From Leptospira koniambonensis (GTDB taxonomy: Bacteria; Spirochaetota; Leptospiria; Leptospirales; Leptospiraceae), in NCBI RefSeq assembly GCF_004769555.1, contig NZ_RQFY01000012.1, forward strand, positions 248,001-312,000: a stretch of DNA of 64,000 bases, given 5' to 3'. Numbering within the stretch: position 1 is the first letter of the stretch; the number at the start of each line of letters is the position of its first letter. The position numbers and the translations under genes were made by a program. The notes under the pieces were generated by a model. The model had not been told where the DNA came from. It did not search any database and was given only the letters and a program-made list of their open reading frames with translations. Positions 19,346-28,723 of the stretch are shown in pieces.

Positions 19346-19720
19346 TTTATTGAAAATATAAATTTAACGTTAGATGCTCTTTTATATGGGACAAGCGGTT
19401 TTTCTGAAAATTATTTCTTTTCATAGATATGTAATAGGTTTCTGAATTTATTTTATACAAATTGGGTATGACTAAAGGACTTACTGAAGATCCTTACCGA
19501 CTACCCGCGGCAGCGAAGCGTAGATCTTTAGTCCGGGCTTCGCCCGGATGAGCGATAGCGAAATCGAAGCAGCGCGACCCGAGCAACGCGAGTGGGGCCG
19601 CCCGAATCTTTCCTTTATTTTATCAGTTTTAGTAGTTTGAAATTATTTGTCAATAATGAGTCTCAAAATCAATTTGACAATTTTCTCCTGGGAAAGATCG
19701 TAAGGGGAAAGAGGACAATA
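19346..19720. other. Gene-free stretch carrying a GC-rich repeat
   Basis: No supportable gene. An AT-rich leader (19346-19470), which probably holds the promoter of the minus-strand Cys-rich pair, gives way to a GC-rich repeat block (about 19500-19606) and then the leader of a small gene. An in-frame upstream ATG at 19592 lies in the repeat and is not a likely start. Confidence 0.5.
19503..19555 (-). repeat. Dispersed GC-rich repeat, inverted relative to the copy at 33.3 kb
   Basis: Contains the hairpin CCGGGC-ttc-GCCCGG. Read on the minus strand it runs CGCTCATCCGGGCGAAGCCC, then GGACTA, and ends GCCGCGGGT. The plus strand at 33339-33387 carries CGCTCATCCGGCAAGCCGGA, then CTA, ending GCCGCGGGC. 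The stems differ but both pair. Confidence 0.6.
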
Positions 19721-19918
19721 ATGGAAGAATACTGCCGCCCGATCCGGATTTCTGAGAGGAACTACTTTATTGTGGATCTATGCGCCAACTGCGGACATGT
19801 GCATTTACATTTTGAGAATGGCTCATTGAAAATGGACCTTCATAAATTGGAGGACCTTCATAAAACAGTTCAAGATGCCCATGCTTGGATCCTGGAAGAA
19901 TTCGCCGGTTATAACTGA
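19721..19918 (+). CDS. Small CxxC protein of unknown function
   Basis: A 65-residue protein. The ATG at 19721 follows a strong purine-rich site (GGGGAAAGAGG). The sequence has one CxxC with nearby histidines (LCANCGHVHLHF), which could bind a metal, and a helical C-terminus (LEDLHKTVQDAHAWILEEF). An upstream in-frame ATG in the repeat block was not used. A terminator-like hairpin follows the gene. Family unknown; small size limits confidence. Confidence 0.6.
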   Translation: MEEYCRPIRISERNYFIVDLCANCGHVHLHFENGSLKMDLHKLEDLHKTVQDAHAWILEEFAGYN

Positions 19919-19950
19919 AGTTCAAGAACTCCTATCTTTCTACTATTTGG

Positions 19951-19992
19951 ATCTCCACTTGAGTTTTATAAACCAGTGGAGATTTTCTTTTT
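19951..19992 (+). terminator. Rho-independent terminator after the 65-residue protein gene
   Basis: A nine-base stem ATCTCCACT / AGTGGAGAT (19951-19959 with 19975-19983) is followed by a T-rich run (tttctttttt). It separates the small gene from the catalase regulatory region. Confidence 0.7.
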
Positions 19993-20073
19993 AACCCTTC
20001 TTAGTATTGGAACCTGATGCAGTTCCTTCCATCTCTAAAAACTAGGTTATTTGCGCCTATTTGTCATATTAAG

Positions 20074-20090
20074 TTTAGAATCATTCTAAA
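20074..20090. promoter_or_regulatory. PerR/Fur-type box 1 upstream of catalase
   Basis: TTTAGAATCATTCTAAA is a perfect 8-1-8 palindrome matching the 7-1-7 inverted layout of Per/Fur boxes (TTANAATNATTNTAA type). Its centre is 53 bases, about five helical turns, from box 2. A further 14-base palindrome, TCTAAATATTTAGA, sits between them at 20102-20115. Confidence 0.75.
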
Positions 20091-20126
20091 AATTTTTCTT
20101 TTCTAAATATTTAGAGTTGATCTAGA

Positions 20127-20143
20127 TTTAGAATAATTCTAAA
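20127..20143. promoter_or_regulatory. PerR/Fur-type box 2 upstream of catalase
   Basis: TTTAGAATAATTCTAAA is a perfect palindrome, identical to box 1 except for the central base. It ends 20 bases before the chosen catalase ATG, where a bound repressor would block the promoter. In many bacteria PerR senses peroxide and derepresses catalase; which Fur-family member acts here is inferred. Confidence 0.78.
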
Positions 20144-20163
20144 CTATGAGCAGAGGTAGAAAT

Positions 20164-21717
20164 ATGAATATTAAGATGATTAGCACATTTCTGTTTCTTG
20201 GGGCTATTTTTTCTCATTCTTTGAACGGAGAAACTTTGACCCGAGAGAATGGGGCACCTGTTGGGGATAACCAAAATTCTCAAACAGCAGGAGAAGCGGG
20301 TCCGGTTCTACTCCAAGATTCTCATTTGATTGAAAAGTTGGCTCGTTTCGATCGGGAAAGAATTCCGGAGAGAGTAGTGCATGCAAGAGGCACTGGAGCT
20401 TACGGAACATTTACAAGTTACGGGGATCAGAGCGAATTAACTAAGGCTGTCTTATTCTCCAAAAAAGGAAAACAAACCAAAGTATTCGTTCGTTTTTCTT
20501 CTGTTGTACATCCGAGCGGATCACCGGAAACTCTAAGAGATCCGAGAGGATTCGCAACTAAGTTTTATACAGAGCAAGGAAACTGGGACTTAGTTGGAAA
20601 TAATCTACCGGTGTTCTTCATTCGAGATGCAATGAAGTTCCCTGATATGGTGCATTCTTTGAAACCTTCTCCGGTAACTAATTTGCAAGATCCGAATCGA
20701 TTCTTCGATTTTTTTGCACATGTTCCAGAAAGTACGAATATGCTGACTTACTTATATTCTGATTTGGGAACTCCTGCTACCTATAGAGAAATGGATGGAA
20801 ACGGAGTACATGCATTCAAGTTTGTGAATTCTTCCGGTAAAGTTTCCTATATTAAGTTTCATTGGAAAAGTTTACAAGGGATCAAGACCTTAAACTCGGA
20901 CGAATCTGCAAAAGTCCAGTCCCAAGAATTCAGTCATATGACAAAAGATTTATATGATTCGATTAAAAAGGGAAATTATCCTTCTTGGGAATTGGAAGCT
21001 CAGATCTTAGATCCGGAAAAATTGAACGATTTCGATTTTAACCCTTTGGATGCAACCAAGGAATGGATTAGAATTCCTAATCTGAAAATTGTAACTCTTG
21101 GAAAAATGACCTTAAACCAAGTTCCTGAGAATTTTTTTGAACATACGGAACAGTCCGGTTTTGCTCCTTCTAATTTAGTTCCTGGGATTGAACCTTCTGA
21201 AGATAGACTCTTGCAAGGAAGATTATTCTCCTATGCGGATACTCAAAGATATAGATTGGGTGTAAACGGTATTCAACTTCCTGTGAATCGTCCAATCAGT
21301 GTAGTTTCTTCTCATGGTCAAGATGGAGCTCTGAAGTTTTCTGAAGGAAAAGGAAATATAAATTACCAACCGAATTCCTACCAAGGAGGACAGTCCAGGT
21401 CCGGAGGAATTTATTCTGAAGAATCGAGCTATAAACTTTCTAACTTTAAACTTAGCGGCGCTACCCAACAGGCGATGATTAGAAAGACCTTAAACTTCAA
21501 ACAAGCGGGGGAAGTATACAGAAGTTATAGTGAGAAGGAAAAATCCACTCTGATAAAGAACTTCTCTGGGGATTTGAAAGCAGTTCAGAATCCTAAGATC
21601 AAAACCAAGATCATAGCTCATACTTATGCTGCCGATCCGGAGTATGGAGAGAGGCTTGCGAAAGAAGTTGGGATCGATCTGAAGGAAGTGAAAAAGATCG
21701 CAGGTGAATTGGAGTAA
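20164..21717 (+). CDS. Secreted haem catalase (monofunctional, small-subunit type)
   Basis: Breaks down hydrogen peroxide. The distal His is in RVVHARGTGAYGTF (about residue 72), the Asn in DLVGNNLPVFFIRDA (about 145), and the proximal haem-ligand Tyr in RLFSYADTQRYRLG (about 357). About 517 residues, a small-subunit clade. An N-terminal signal peptide (MISTFLFLGAIFSHSLNG) predicts periplasmic export, unusual for catalases but found in some Gram-negatives. The start at 20164 follows AGAGG; ATG 20146 was rejected because it abuts the operator and lacks a ribosome binding site. Two PerR-type boxes lie upstream. An ankyrin-repeat gene follows 56 bases later. Leptospira catalases are usually called katE; I leave the symbol blank because subtype naming is uncertain. 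Confidence 0.93.
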   Translation: MNIKMISTFLFLGAIFSHSLNGETLTRENGAPVGDNQNSQTAGEAGPVLLQDSHLIEKLARFDRERIPERVVHARGTGAYGTFTSYGDQSELTKAVLFSKKGKQTKVFVRFSSVVHPSGSPETLRDPRGFATKFYTEQGNWDLVGNNLPVFFIRDAMKFPDMVHSLKPSPVTNLQDPNRFFDFFAHVPESTNMLTYLYSDLGTPATYREMDGNGVHAFKFVNSSGKVSYIKFHWKSLQGIKTLNSDESAKVQSQEFSHMTKDLYDSIKKGNYPSWELEAQILDPEKLNDFDFNPLDATKEWIRIPNLKIVTLGKMTLNQVPENFFEHTEQSGFAPSNLVPGIEPSEDRLLQGRLFSYADTQRYRLGVNGIQLPVNRPISVVSSHGQDGALKFSEGKGNINYQPNSYQGGQSRSGGIYSEESSYKLSNFKLSGATQQAMIRKTLNFKQAGEVYRSYSEKEKSTLIKNFSGDLKAVQNPKIKTKIIAHTYAADPEYGERLAKEVGIDLKEVKKIAGELE

Positions 21718-21742
21718 AGTTTCTCCGAAAAACCAAAACATA

Positions 21743-21761
21743 GCGGCCTCTTCGGGGCCGC
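21743..21761 (+). other. GC-rich stem-loop between catalase and ankyrin genes
   Basis: GCGGCC-tcttcgg-GGCCGC, with no following T-run, lies just ahead of the ankyrin gene's GGGAG ribosome binding site. It may stabilise the transcript or tune the catalase:ankyrin ratio rather than terminate. Confidence 0.5.
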
Positions 21762-21773
21762 AGGGAGTGGGTT

Positions 21774-22346
21774 ATGAGATTATTTTATTTTTTTCTAATA
21801 TATTTTGTGTGTGGAATTTTCTACTTTTTGCTAGCCCAGGAGGATGGGTATAAGGCAGTTCAAGATGAAAATGCTAAATTTTACGATTCTGCCAAAATTG
21901 GAGATATAGTCGTTCTGGAAAAATTTTTGGATTCTGGAACGAATATAGAATCTAAGGATTCCAAAGGATATACCGCTCTTATTTATGCCGCCTATTATGG
22001 ACAGGAAGAAGCGGTGGAGTTCCTACTAACGAAAGGAGCGGATCCTTGCTCTAAAGATAATAGAGGAAATACGGCTCTTATGGGTGCAGTTTTTAAAGGG
22101 CATCTTGGGATCGTAAAAAGACTGTTTCAGGCAAAATGTGTGGTGGATCAAAAGAATATTTCTGGGCAGACCGCGCTCATGTATGCAGCTCTTTTTGGAA
22201 GAGCGGAAATTTTCAAATCCCTCCTGAATTACGGTGCGGATCCAAATTTGAATGATGATTTGGGAAATACTGCATTTTCTCTCGCGGAAGGACAGGGACA
22301 TACGGAAATTCTGGATCTTCTTCTGGTAGGAACTCCTTCCCATTAA
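21774..22346 (+). CDS. Secreted ankyrin-repeat protein, probable catalase partner
   Basis: A 190-residue protein with a signal peptide (FLIYFVCGIFYFLLAQ) and four to five ankyrin repeats (for example GYTALIYAAYYGQEEAVEFL, GNTALMGAVFKGHLGIVKRL, GQTALMYAALFGRAEIFKSL). It lies directly behind catalase with only a stem-loop between. In Pseudomonas and Campylobacter, catalase-linked periplasmic ankyrin proteins support catalase activity or haem supply, and the same pairing suggests that role here. The start follows GGGAGTGGG. Likely co-regulated with catalase through the upstream palindromes. Confidence 0.88.
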   Translation: MRLFYFFLIYFVCGIFYFLLAQEDGYKAVQDENAKFYDSAKIGDIVVLEKFLDSGTNIESKDSKGYTALIYAAYYGQEEAVEFLLTKGADPCSKDNRGNTALMGAVFKGHLGIVKRLFQAKCVVDQKNISGQTALMYAALFGRAEIFKSLLNYGADPNLNDDLGNTAFSLAEGQGHTEILDLLLVGTPSH

Positions 22347-22487
22347 GGAAAAATTGTAATCTTTCCTTTGGGATCCGGCTGCCTATGAAATCTAATACGA
22401 CATAATTCAATAAAGGAAGAAGATAATCTTATAATTATATCAAGGAATCCACAGATCTTTCGATCCTTATACTGCAAGGGGCAAACT

Positions 22488-23963
22488 ATGCAGATCAGAA
22501 CGGAAGGACCAGGCAGAGAAGAAGGATATTCATCGGCGGAGCCAAAGGTATCTAATGTTCCTGAAAAAACTTCCGCGCCTTCTGTGAGTTTTATGGATCT
22601 AATGAAGTCAATCCAACTCCGCTCTCAAAAGGTCTTGGAAGAAGGGCAGAAGTCAGAGATCAAAGAAGAAAAACCTTCCGAAATCGAAGAATCCAAAGAG
22701 CCTGAATTATTTGTAAGATCCGAAGAAGAAGATGTAGAAGAAACCGATTCGGAAGAAGAGAACGAAAAATTAGTTCGTCTTTCTGAGAAGAAGGCCCAAA
22801 AGGCCGAACTGGGAGAAATCAATTCTGAGCTGGAAGAAGAGATCGATACCGAGTTTGAGGCGGAAGAATTAGATTCTCCTTTTATCACTCAGATGAGCGT
22901 GTTCTTGGCAGGACTCGAGGCCAAAAAAGAAAAAGAAGTTTCGGGCGCAGCAAACCAAGAAGAGTCTGTATCATTTAAAAAAATCCAAAAACATTCCAAA
23001 GAAGAAGCCCCTAAGGTTGAACAAAAAGAAGAAGCAGGAAATGTTTCTGTTCTAAAATCAAATCAGCCGGAAGAAAAACGTTCTGTTAAAGAAACCAAAA
23101 AAACTCCAGAAAAAGAAAGTCTGGATGAAGGTTTAAAAAGTTTGGAAGAAGCACGCAAATTTTCCAAACCAGCAAACGAAGAAAAAATCCTAACTGTATT
23201 AAAAGATTCTCATAAAGAAAATTTTATCCCTGAATCAGAGAACTGGAAGATCACCAGAGATAAAAAACAAGAAACTCTTTCAATGGTTTCCAAAAACCAA
23301 GCAGCGAAAGCGGCGCAGGTGGAAGAAGCTTCCAAATCGGATACTTCCGGTAAAGGTTCCGGGAACCAAGACTTCTCCCAAAGAAATGGGAACGAAACCA
23401 CATTTACTCTTTTGAAGGCAGGCCTTGGTGTAGTAGAGAAGAACCAAGAAGTTTCAGGACAAAATTCTAAAACTTCTAAAACAAATCAAGGTTCTGGTAT
23501 GGATCGTTCTCAAATGAAGGAGAACTTTCAAAGATTGGTTCAATCAGCAAAATTGAATATTGTTGAGAATGGAAGATCAGAGGCTACTCTTAGATTGAAT
23601 CCAAGAGAATTAGGAAGAGTTTCCTTACGTATTACTGTAGAGGACGATAAGGTCCAAGGTAAAATTTTAGTAGAGTCAGATCAGGTGAGAAAATTATTCG
23701 CAGGTGATCTGGAGCAACTTCGCAAAGATTTTAAAGAACAAGGATTAGATCTTCAGTCTTTGATCGTGGAATCAGAGGACTCATTACGCATGAGTTGGGA
23801 TGGACAAGATTCTTCCCGATTCTTCGACCAAGAAGGTTTTGGATTTGAGGCTTCTGGTTTTTCAAATTCTTCTGATTTAGAAGAAGTTTCAGAAATGGAC
23901 TCTATAGAAAATTCAGAATTCGCCGAAAAGAATACTGATAAACGCTTAAACATTTTGGTTTAA
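22488..23963 (+). CDS. fliK: Flagellar hook-length control protein FliK
   Basis: A 491-residue protein. The first 340 residues are low-complexity, rich in Glu, Lys, Ser and Gln, as expected for the variable ruler region of FliK. A C-terminal Flg_hook domain (about 353-440) contains [20 protein letters not shown] and [18 protein letters not shown]. FliK measures the hook and triggers the export-specificity switch during flagellar assembly. flgD follows ten bases later after AAGGAGAGG. The sequence supports FliK rather than another Glu-rich protein because of that domain and the flgD-flgE context. Confidence 0.88.
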   Translation: MQIRTEGPGREEGYSSAEPKVSNVPEKTSAPSVSFMDLMKSIQLRSQKVLEEGQKSEIKEEKPSEIEESKEPELFVRSEEEDVEETDSEEENEKLVRLSEKKAQKAELGEINSELEEEIDTEFEAEELDSPFITQMSVFLAGLEAKKEKEVSGAANQEESVSFKKIQKHSKEEAPKVEQKEEAGNVSVLKSNQPEEKRSVKETKKTPEKESLDEGLKSLEEARKFSKPANEEKILTVLKDSHKENFIPESENWKITRDKKQETLSMVSKNQAAKAAQVEEASKSDTSGKGSGNQDFSQRNGNETTFTLLKAGLGVVEKNQEVSGQNSKTSKTNQGSGMDRSQMKENFQRLVQSAKLNIVENGRSEATLRLNPRELGRVSLRITVEDDKVQGKILVESDQVRKLFAGDLEQLRKDFKEQGLDLQSLIVESEDSLRMSWDGQDSSRFFDQEGFGFEASGFSNSSDLEEVSEMDSIENSEFAEKNTDKRLNILV

Positions 23964-23973
23964 GGAGAGGATC

Positions 23974-24690
23974 ATGCCTGAAGCAAACGCAGTTTCTAAT
24001 GAAGCTACACGTAGCCGTTATCTCGAAGGAGACAGAAGTTACGATTTAAGGAAGCACTTTGATAAATTGGAGAAAGAAGAAAAAAGTGGTCTCCAAGGTA
24101 TCGAGGTCCGCTCCACTGCGAAAGCATTAGGAAAAGATGATTTTCTAAAACTGTTGATCACTCAACTTTCTTCTCAAGACCCTACTAATCCTGTTAAAGA
24201 CCAGGACTTTATTGCTCAGATGGCTCAATTCTCTTCCTTAGAGCAGATGAATAATATCTCTCAAGGAATTGGTAAGATGACCAATCGCCAAAGTTTCTCT
24301 CTTGTGGGTAAAATCGTTTCTGGTCCTGATTTTGTGACCGGAGAGAATGTGGTAGGAACTGCTGGAGCTTTATTCTTCGATGGAGAAGGAAAGTCTTTCG
24401 TAAGAGTAAACGGTAGAACTGTAGAGATCGACGCGATCACTTTAATCACAGATCCTGCAATATTAAATCAGCAAGAAGGACAGACTGGAGCACCAGCCCC
24501 GAAAGTTGGGGCTTCTGCTGATGGTCCTAATACAGCTGTAGGAACTCCTACGGCTCAACCTTCGCAATCAATGCAAACACAACAATTCCAGAATACATTA
24601 CAAAATCAGAATGATTCTGGTTTTGAAGAAACAAGTTCCGGGGCTCCTGGTTGGAGTTTTCCCGGAAAACCGAACGATAGCAATTATTAA
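23974..24690 (+). CDS. flgD: Flagellar hook-capping protein FlgD
   Basis: A scaffold that caps the growing hook so FlgE can polymerise. The FlgD N-terminal signature is clear ([20 protein letters not shown] and [15 protein letters not shown], about 48-90), followed by a small beta domain ([13 protein letters not shown]). After about residue 165 the tail is Gln/Pro/Ala/Ser-rich, and the usual C-terminal FnIII-like part is reduced or absent. It sits between fliK and flgE in one operon, 30 bases before flgE. Confidence 0.93.
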   Translation: MPEANAVSNEATRSRYLEGDRSYDLRKHFDKLEKEEKSGLQGIEVRSTAKALGKDDFLKLLITQLSSQDPTNPVKDQDFIAQMAQFSSLEQMNNISQGIGKMTNRQSFSLVGKIVSGPDFVTGENVVGTAGALFFDGEGKSFVRVNGRTVEIDAITLITDPAILNQQEGQTGAPAPKVGASADGPNTAVGTPTAQPSQSMQTQQFQNTLQNQNDSGFEETSSGAPGWSFPGKPNDSNY

Positions 24691-24720
24691 TTAAATAGAA
24701 AATTTCGAGGTATAAGCGCC

Positions 24721-26115
24721 ATGATGAGATCCCTTTATTCAGGAGTTTCCGGTTTAAAAAACCACCAAGTGCGGATGGACGTAATCGGTAACAATATTTC
24801 CAACGTGAACACTCACGGTTTTAAAACGGAGCGTGTTACTTTCCAGGATATGATCTCCCAAGAGTTAAGAGGAGCCTCTGAGCCTAAGGAAAACATTGGA
24901 GGGGTCAACCCGCAACAAGTTGGTCTTGGATCATTGATCGCTGCGATTGATAAGATCATGACCCAAGGTTCTTTGCAAACTACTGGTAAGAACACTGACG
25001 TTGCGATCTCCGGAGAAGGTTTCTTTATCGTTAAAGATGGAGACAAACAATTCTATACCAGAGCTGGTGCGTTTAACTTAGATAAGAATGGTTATTATGT
25101 AAATCCTGCAAACGGATTGAAAGTGCAAGGTTGGAATTCCCGCCTCGATGAAAAAGGGAATAAGTATATCAACTCTTCCGCATCTATAGAAGACATCGTA
25201 ATTCCAGTTTATTCAAAAGAGCCTGCAAGAGCCACTTCCAAAGTAGATTTCAGATCCAACTTAAATTCTTCCGTGCAAGCTGTTCCACCTGATGCAACTC
25301 CTGAAGAGATCACTGCAATGATCAATGATCCGGATCCTAAGGCGAGAAGAGGACACGTAACTACTATCAAAGTTTTTGATGACCAAGGTGCTGAGAGAGA
25401 ATTCAAAATGGAATTCTATAAAGTGCGTGAGAATACTTGGAAGGCAAGAACGTCATTAACTGATTCTACTCAACTTTCCGTAGATGTTGCTGCTACTGGT
25501 GGACAAAACACTCAAATGCCTGGCTTAACTGAACTTGAGTTTGGATTTACTCCTGATGGAAAGATCGTTTATGTTTCTGACGGAACAGATGTGATGAACA
25601 CTGGAAAACTGAGCGCAAAAGTTTCTTTCAAACTTCCTGGTAATCCACAAGTTCAAAGTTTTGATCTTTCTTTAGGCGAGACTGGAATGGTAGACGGGAT
25701 CACTCAGTTTTCTTCTGACTTTACTACCAAAGCGGTAAAACAAGACGGATACACTATGGGATATCTGGAGTCTTTCTCCATTGATAATTCAGGAACTGTT
25801 ACTGGTGTTTATTCCAACGGGATCAAACAACCTTTAGCAAGAATTGCAACTGCAGTTTTTAATAACCCAGCTGGTTTGGATAAAGCAGGGGATACAATGT
25901 TTGCATTCTCCAATAACTCAGGTGAACCTTTGATTGGAGAAGCTGGTATTGCAGGTAGAGGAAAGATCAACGCTGGTCTATTAGAAATGTCGAATGTGGA
26001 TCTTTCTGATCAGTTTACTGATATGATCGTTACACAAAGAGGTTTCCAAGCGAACTCCAGAACGATCACTACCACAGACCAAATGTTGCAGGAAGTCCTG
26101 GGTCTGAAACGTTAA
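24721..26115 (+). CDS. flgE: Flagellar hook protein FlgE
   Basis: The hook of the periplasmic flagellum. The rod-type N-terminus [19 protein letters not shown] with [13 protein letters not shown] and the C-terminus [20 protein letters not shown] are diagnostic. At 464 residues it is longer than the enteric form, as in other spirochaetes. The protein has no cysteine. Spirochaete hooks are cross-linked by lysinoalanine, usually Cys-Lys, and here Ser179 occupies the Cys position with Lys145, Lys148 and Lys166 nearby. A strong terminator follows, so this gene ends the operon. The ribosome binding site is GAGG. Confidence 0.97.
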   Translation: MMRSLYSGVSGLKNHQVRMDVIGNNISNVNTHGFKTERVTFQDMISQELRGASEPKENIGGVNPQQVGLGSLIAAIDKIMTQGSLQTTGKNTDVAISGEGFFIVKDGDKQFYTRAGAFNLDKNGYYVNPANGLKVQGWNSRLDEKGNKYINSSASIEDIVIPVYSKEPARATSKVDFRSNLNSSVQAVPPDATPEEITAMINDPDPKARRGHVTTIKVFDDQGAEREFKMEFYKVRENTWKARTSLTDSTQLSVDVAATGGQNTQMPGLTELEFGFTPDGKIVYVSDGTDVMNTGKLSAKVSFKLPGNPQVQSFDLSLGETGMVDGITQFSSDFTTKAVKQDGYTMGYLESFSIDNSGTVTGVYSNGIKQPLARIATAVFNNPAGLDKAGDTMFAFSNNSGEPLIGEAGIAGRGKINAGLLEMSNVDLSDQFTDMIVTQRGFQANSRTITTTDQMLQEVLGLKR

Positions 26116-26148
26116 TCGTTAACTTAGATCTCCTATTCATTTTGTTTG

Positions 26149-26185
26149 CGCCCGTGGGATCTTTTCCTTCGGGCGTTTTTCTTTT
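26149..26185 (+). terminator. Rho-independent terminator after flgE
   Basis: The stem CGCCCG / CGGGCG (26149-26154 with 26170-26175) is followed by TTTTTCTTTT. It ends the fliK-flgD-flgE operon. Confidence 0.85.
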
Positions 26186-26272
26186 GTAAGTCGTATAAGA
26201 GTATATTTCCGATTGCAGTATCTATTTCTTCGACTTAGCTTGTTTTTTTAGATTATACCAGAGACTAACGCA

Positions 26273-28627
26273 GTGAGAGAAAAAAAGAAAAAAACCGGAA
26301 CAAAGAGCAAATCAGAAGGAAAGAATACTAGGTTCGGATCTATATTTTCATCCAACCAGGAATTGTTCCGGGATTGGGATCCAGAAGAGGCCTCCTCTTT
26401 TGCAGGACTTTTCGAATACAAATCTGTAAGCTCTGGCACAGTTCTAATTGCTTCTGAAAAATCTTCAGCCTGGTTCTATTTTCTTTTAGAAGGAAAATGT
26501 GAAGAATTCACTAAGGCTTCTTCTGGAGAAGAGCTGATGATCCGAAGCCTGGGGCCTGGTTCTCATTTTGGAGAAGCAGGATTTTTCCATTGGAAAGAAG
26601 GTAAGTTCGGAGTAAGAACAGAGACCGATTCTAAACTTTTGAGGATCAGCACTAAGAACTGGCATAAATGGGAAACGGAACATCCAGAAACTTCTAAACG
26701 TTGGAAAGAAAGATTAGAGACTAAAAGATTTTTTAGAATGGCTTCTTACGAGCCAAGTCATAAGGAACTTTTAGGATTTATTTCCAATCTAGAATTATTA
26801 TTTCATATAGATCGTAGAAAGATTGGAGAATTGACTCCGTACTTGCGATGGTTATACGTTCCAGGTGGAGAAAGGTTGATGCTCCAAGGTGAACCTGGAA
26901 ATTCACTTTTTGTAATATTATCCGGAAGATTTAGATACAGCGTTTCTGACGACCAAGGAAATATCACCGGAGAAGGTGAATTTGCAAAAGGAGATATTAT
27001 AGGGGAGATGTCTCTACTCACTGGAGAACCTCGTTCTGCTTCCGTATATGCGGTTCGTTCTTCTCAGGTAATCCAAATTTCCAGAAATGGTTTTAGAAAA
27101 TTTATCTCTGAGTCTCCAGAGGCTTTATTCCATGTGACCGAAACTATTGCCAGAAGATTGGGACAAAAAAATAAAGAATCCTCTCGATTTGGTAGAAAAG
27201 TCCATACGATTGCGCTCGTTCCAGTCACAGAAGGTTTTCCTCTCAGAAATTTTTCAAACGAACTTTCTAAATCCTTAAAATCTTTTGGTTCTGCTCTCCC
27301 TGTAAACGAGGAAAAACTTTCTAAGTTCTTAAAAGATAAAAAGATATATCAAAAAAATGGAATACGATTTGGGATCCCTGATATTCTCTCTTGGTTTGCG
27401 GGTTTAGAGAAGGAATATGATAATGTTGTCTTCGAAGTGGGGCCTTCTGGAGATCCTCTTTGGACGGAGGCTAGTCTTAGACAAGCGGATCGTATCCTTC
27501 TTCTTGCCGAAACTGGAAGACCTATATTAAAAAACTCTTATTCTTGGAATTTGATCCAAGGAGAAAGTTTGGGTGAAACCACAAAAGAATCCGTAATCTA
27601 TTTGGAAGATTCTTATAATCGTTGGGAAGAATTAGAAGATACTCTTCACGAATTGCCTGGCCAAAAGCTTATCTTGAGAAAGAAAAGATCAGGAGAATTT
27701 GATCGTATTGCAAGAAGATTAGAAAGTAGGTCTGTAGGAGTTGCTCTTTCTGGTGGAGGAGCAAAAGGTTTCGCGCATTTAGGATTACTCAGATCCTTAA
27801 CGGAAGCTGGTATCCCAATAGATCTGATCGGAGGAACTAGTTCTGGTTCCATCATGGCCGGATTATTTGCAATGGGTTACGGATTCGACGAATCTCTTAG
27901 ACTGATCAAAGAAGTTTGGATAGAAGCAAAACTTACAAGAGATTATACTCTTCCTTTCGTTTCTATTTTGAGAGGTGTAAGATATTCTAAGGCTATCAAA
28001 GAATTTTTCGGAAATAGAAAGATAGAAACTCTATTGATCCCTTTTTTAGCAGTAGCATGCGATCTTACAAATTCAAAACCGAAAGTATTCGAAGAAGGAG
28101 AAGTTTGGAAGGCAATCAGAGCAAGTACTTCTATACCAGGGATTTTTCCTCCTTTTTATACTGACGGCGCTTTGTATGTGGATGGGGGACTTTGGGATAA
28201 TCTTCCTGGTTCTTTAGTGAGAAGAAAAGGCGCTGATGTATTGGTTTCCGTTGATTTAGGAGCTGGATCTCAGCCGAATAAGGATCAAACTTACGGATTA
28301 TTGGTAGAGTCAAGATTTCCTGGCGAAGGCCCTTCTGCCTTAAAACTTTTGGGAAATCAGTTTATGAAAAAGGAAGATAGATATTCTTTCCCTCATATAG
28401 GTGAGTTGTTCATGAGATCTATGTTATTATCCAGCCGAAATAATCTTCTTAAAACAAAAGAAAATTCTGATATATTCGTCGAATTACCAGTGAGAGATTT
28501 TTCTACCTTCGATTGGGATGAATATAAAAGATTATATGAGATAGGTTACGAACATTCTCAAAAATTCGTAAAGGATTGGTCCAAGATCATTAAGGATAAA
28601 GTATATTCCGAAAGAAAGACGAATTAA
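26273..28627 (+). CDS. Patatin-like phospholipase with two cyclic-nucleotide-binding domains
   Basis: A 784-residue protein. Two cNMP-binding-type domains occupy about 25-130 and 175-300; the second has the GEMSLLTGEPRSASV phosphate-binding signature. They are followed by a long linker and a patatin domain (about 485-660). The oxyanion loop is GGGAKG (about 494), the nucleophile Ser is in GGTSSGSIM (about 520), and the Asp of the Ser-Asp dyad is in DGGLWDNLP (about 636). The domain layout resembles neuropathy-target-esterase-type lysophospholipases but with no transmembrane anchor visible. Whether it responds to cAMP, possibly made by the adenylate cyclase encoded at 7151, is an inference. 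Start GTG. Confidence 0.9.
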   Translation: MREKKKKTGTKSKSEGKNTRFGSIFSSNQELFRDWDPEEASSFAGLFEYKSVSSGTVLIASEKSSAWFYFLLEGKCEEFTKASSGEELMIRSLGPGSHFGEAGFFHWKEGKFGVRTETDSKLLRISTKNWHKWETEHPETSKRWKERLETKRFFRMASYEPSHKELLGFISNLELLFHIDRRKIGELTPYLRWLYVPGGERLMLQGEPGNSLFVILSGRFRYSVSDDQGNITGEGEFAKGDIIGEMSLLTGEPRSASVYAVRSSQVIQISRNGFRKFISESPEALFHVTETIARRLGQKNKESSRFGRKVHTIALVPVTEGFPLRNFSNELSKSLKSFGSALPVNEEKLSKFLKDKKIYQKNGIRFGIPDILSWFAGLEKEYDNVVFEVGPSGDPLWTEASLRQADRILLLAETGRPILKNSYSWNLIQGESLGETTKESVIYLEDSYNRWEELEDTLHELPGQKLILRKKRSGEFDRIARRLESRSVGVALSGGGAKGFAHLGLLRSLTEAGIPIDLIGGTSSGSIMAGLFAMGYGFDESLRLIKEVWIEAKLTRDYTLPFVSILRGVRYSKAIKEFFGNRKIETLLIPFLAVACDLTNSKPKVFEEGEVWKAIRASTSIPGIFPPFYTDGALYVDGGLWDNLPGSLVRRKGADVLVSVDLGAGSQPNKDQTYGLLVESRFPGEGPSALKLLGNQFMKKEDRYSFPHIGELFMRSMLLSSRNNLLKTKENSDIFVELPVRDFSTFDWDEYKRLYEIGYEHSQKFVKDWSKIIKDKVYSERKTN

Positions 28628-28723
28628 GCCAAACGGCCGTTTTTCGAAGGAATATCCAAGGCTAAAACTTGAAAAAAACTCCTTTTCACGATTTTAAAAG
28701 ATGCTTAGGATGGGATAATCAGG

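Noticed and set aside
20146..20163. ATG at 20146 as the catalase start
   Set aside because: It lies three bases after the second palindrome with no ribosome binding site; ATG 20164 has AGAGG and gives a normal signal peptide.
28628..28645. AAACGGCCGTTT as a terminator after the patatin gene
   Set aside because: The stem is only four base pairs once a loop is allowed; too weak to call.
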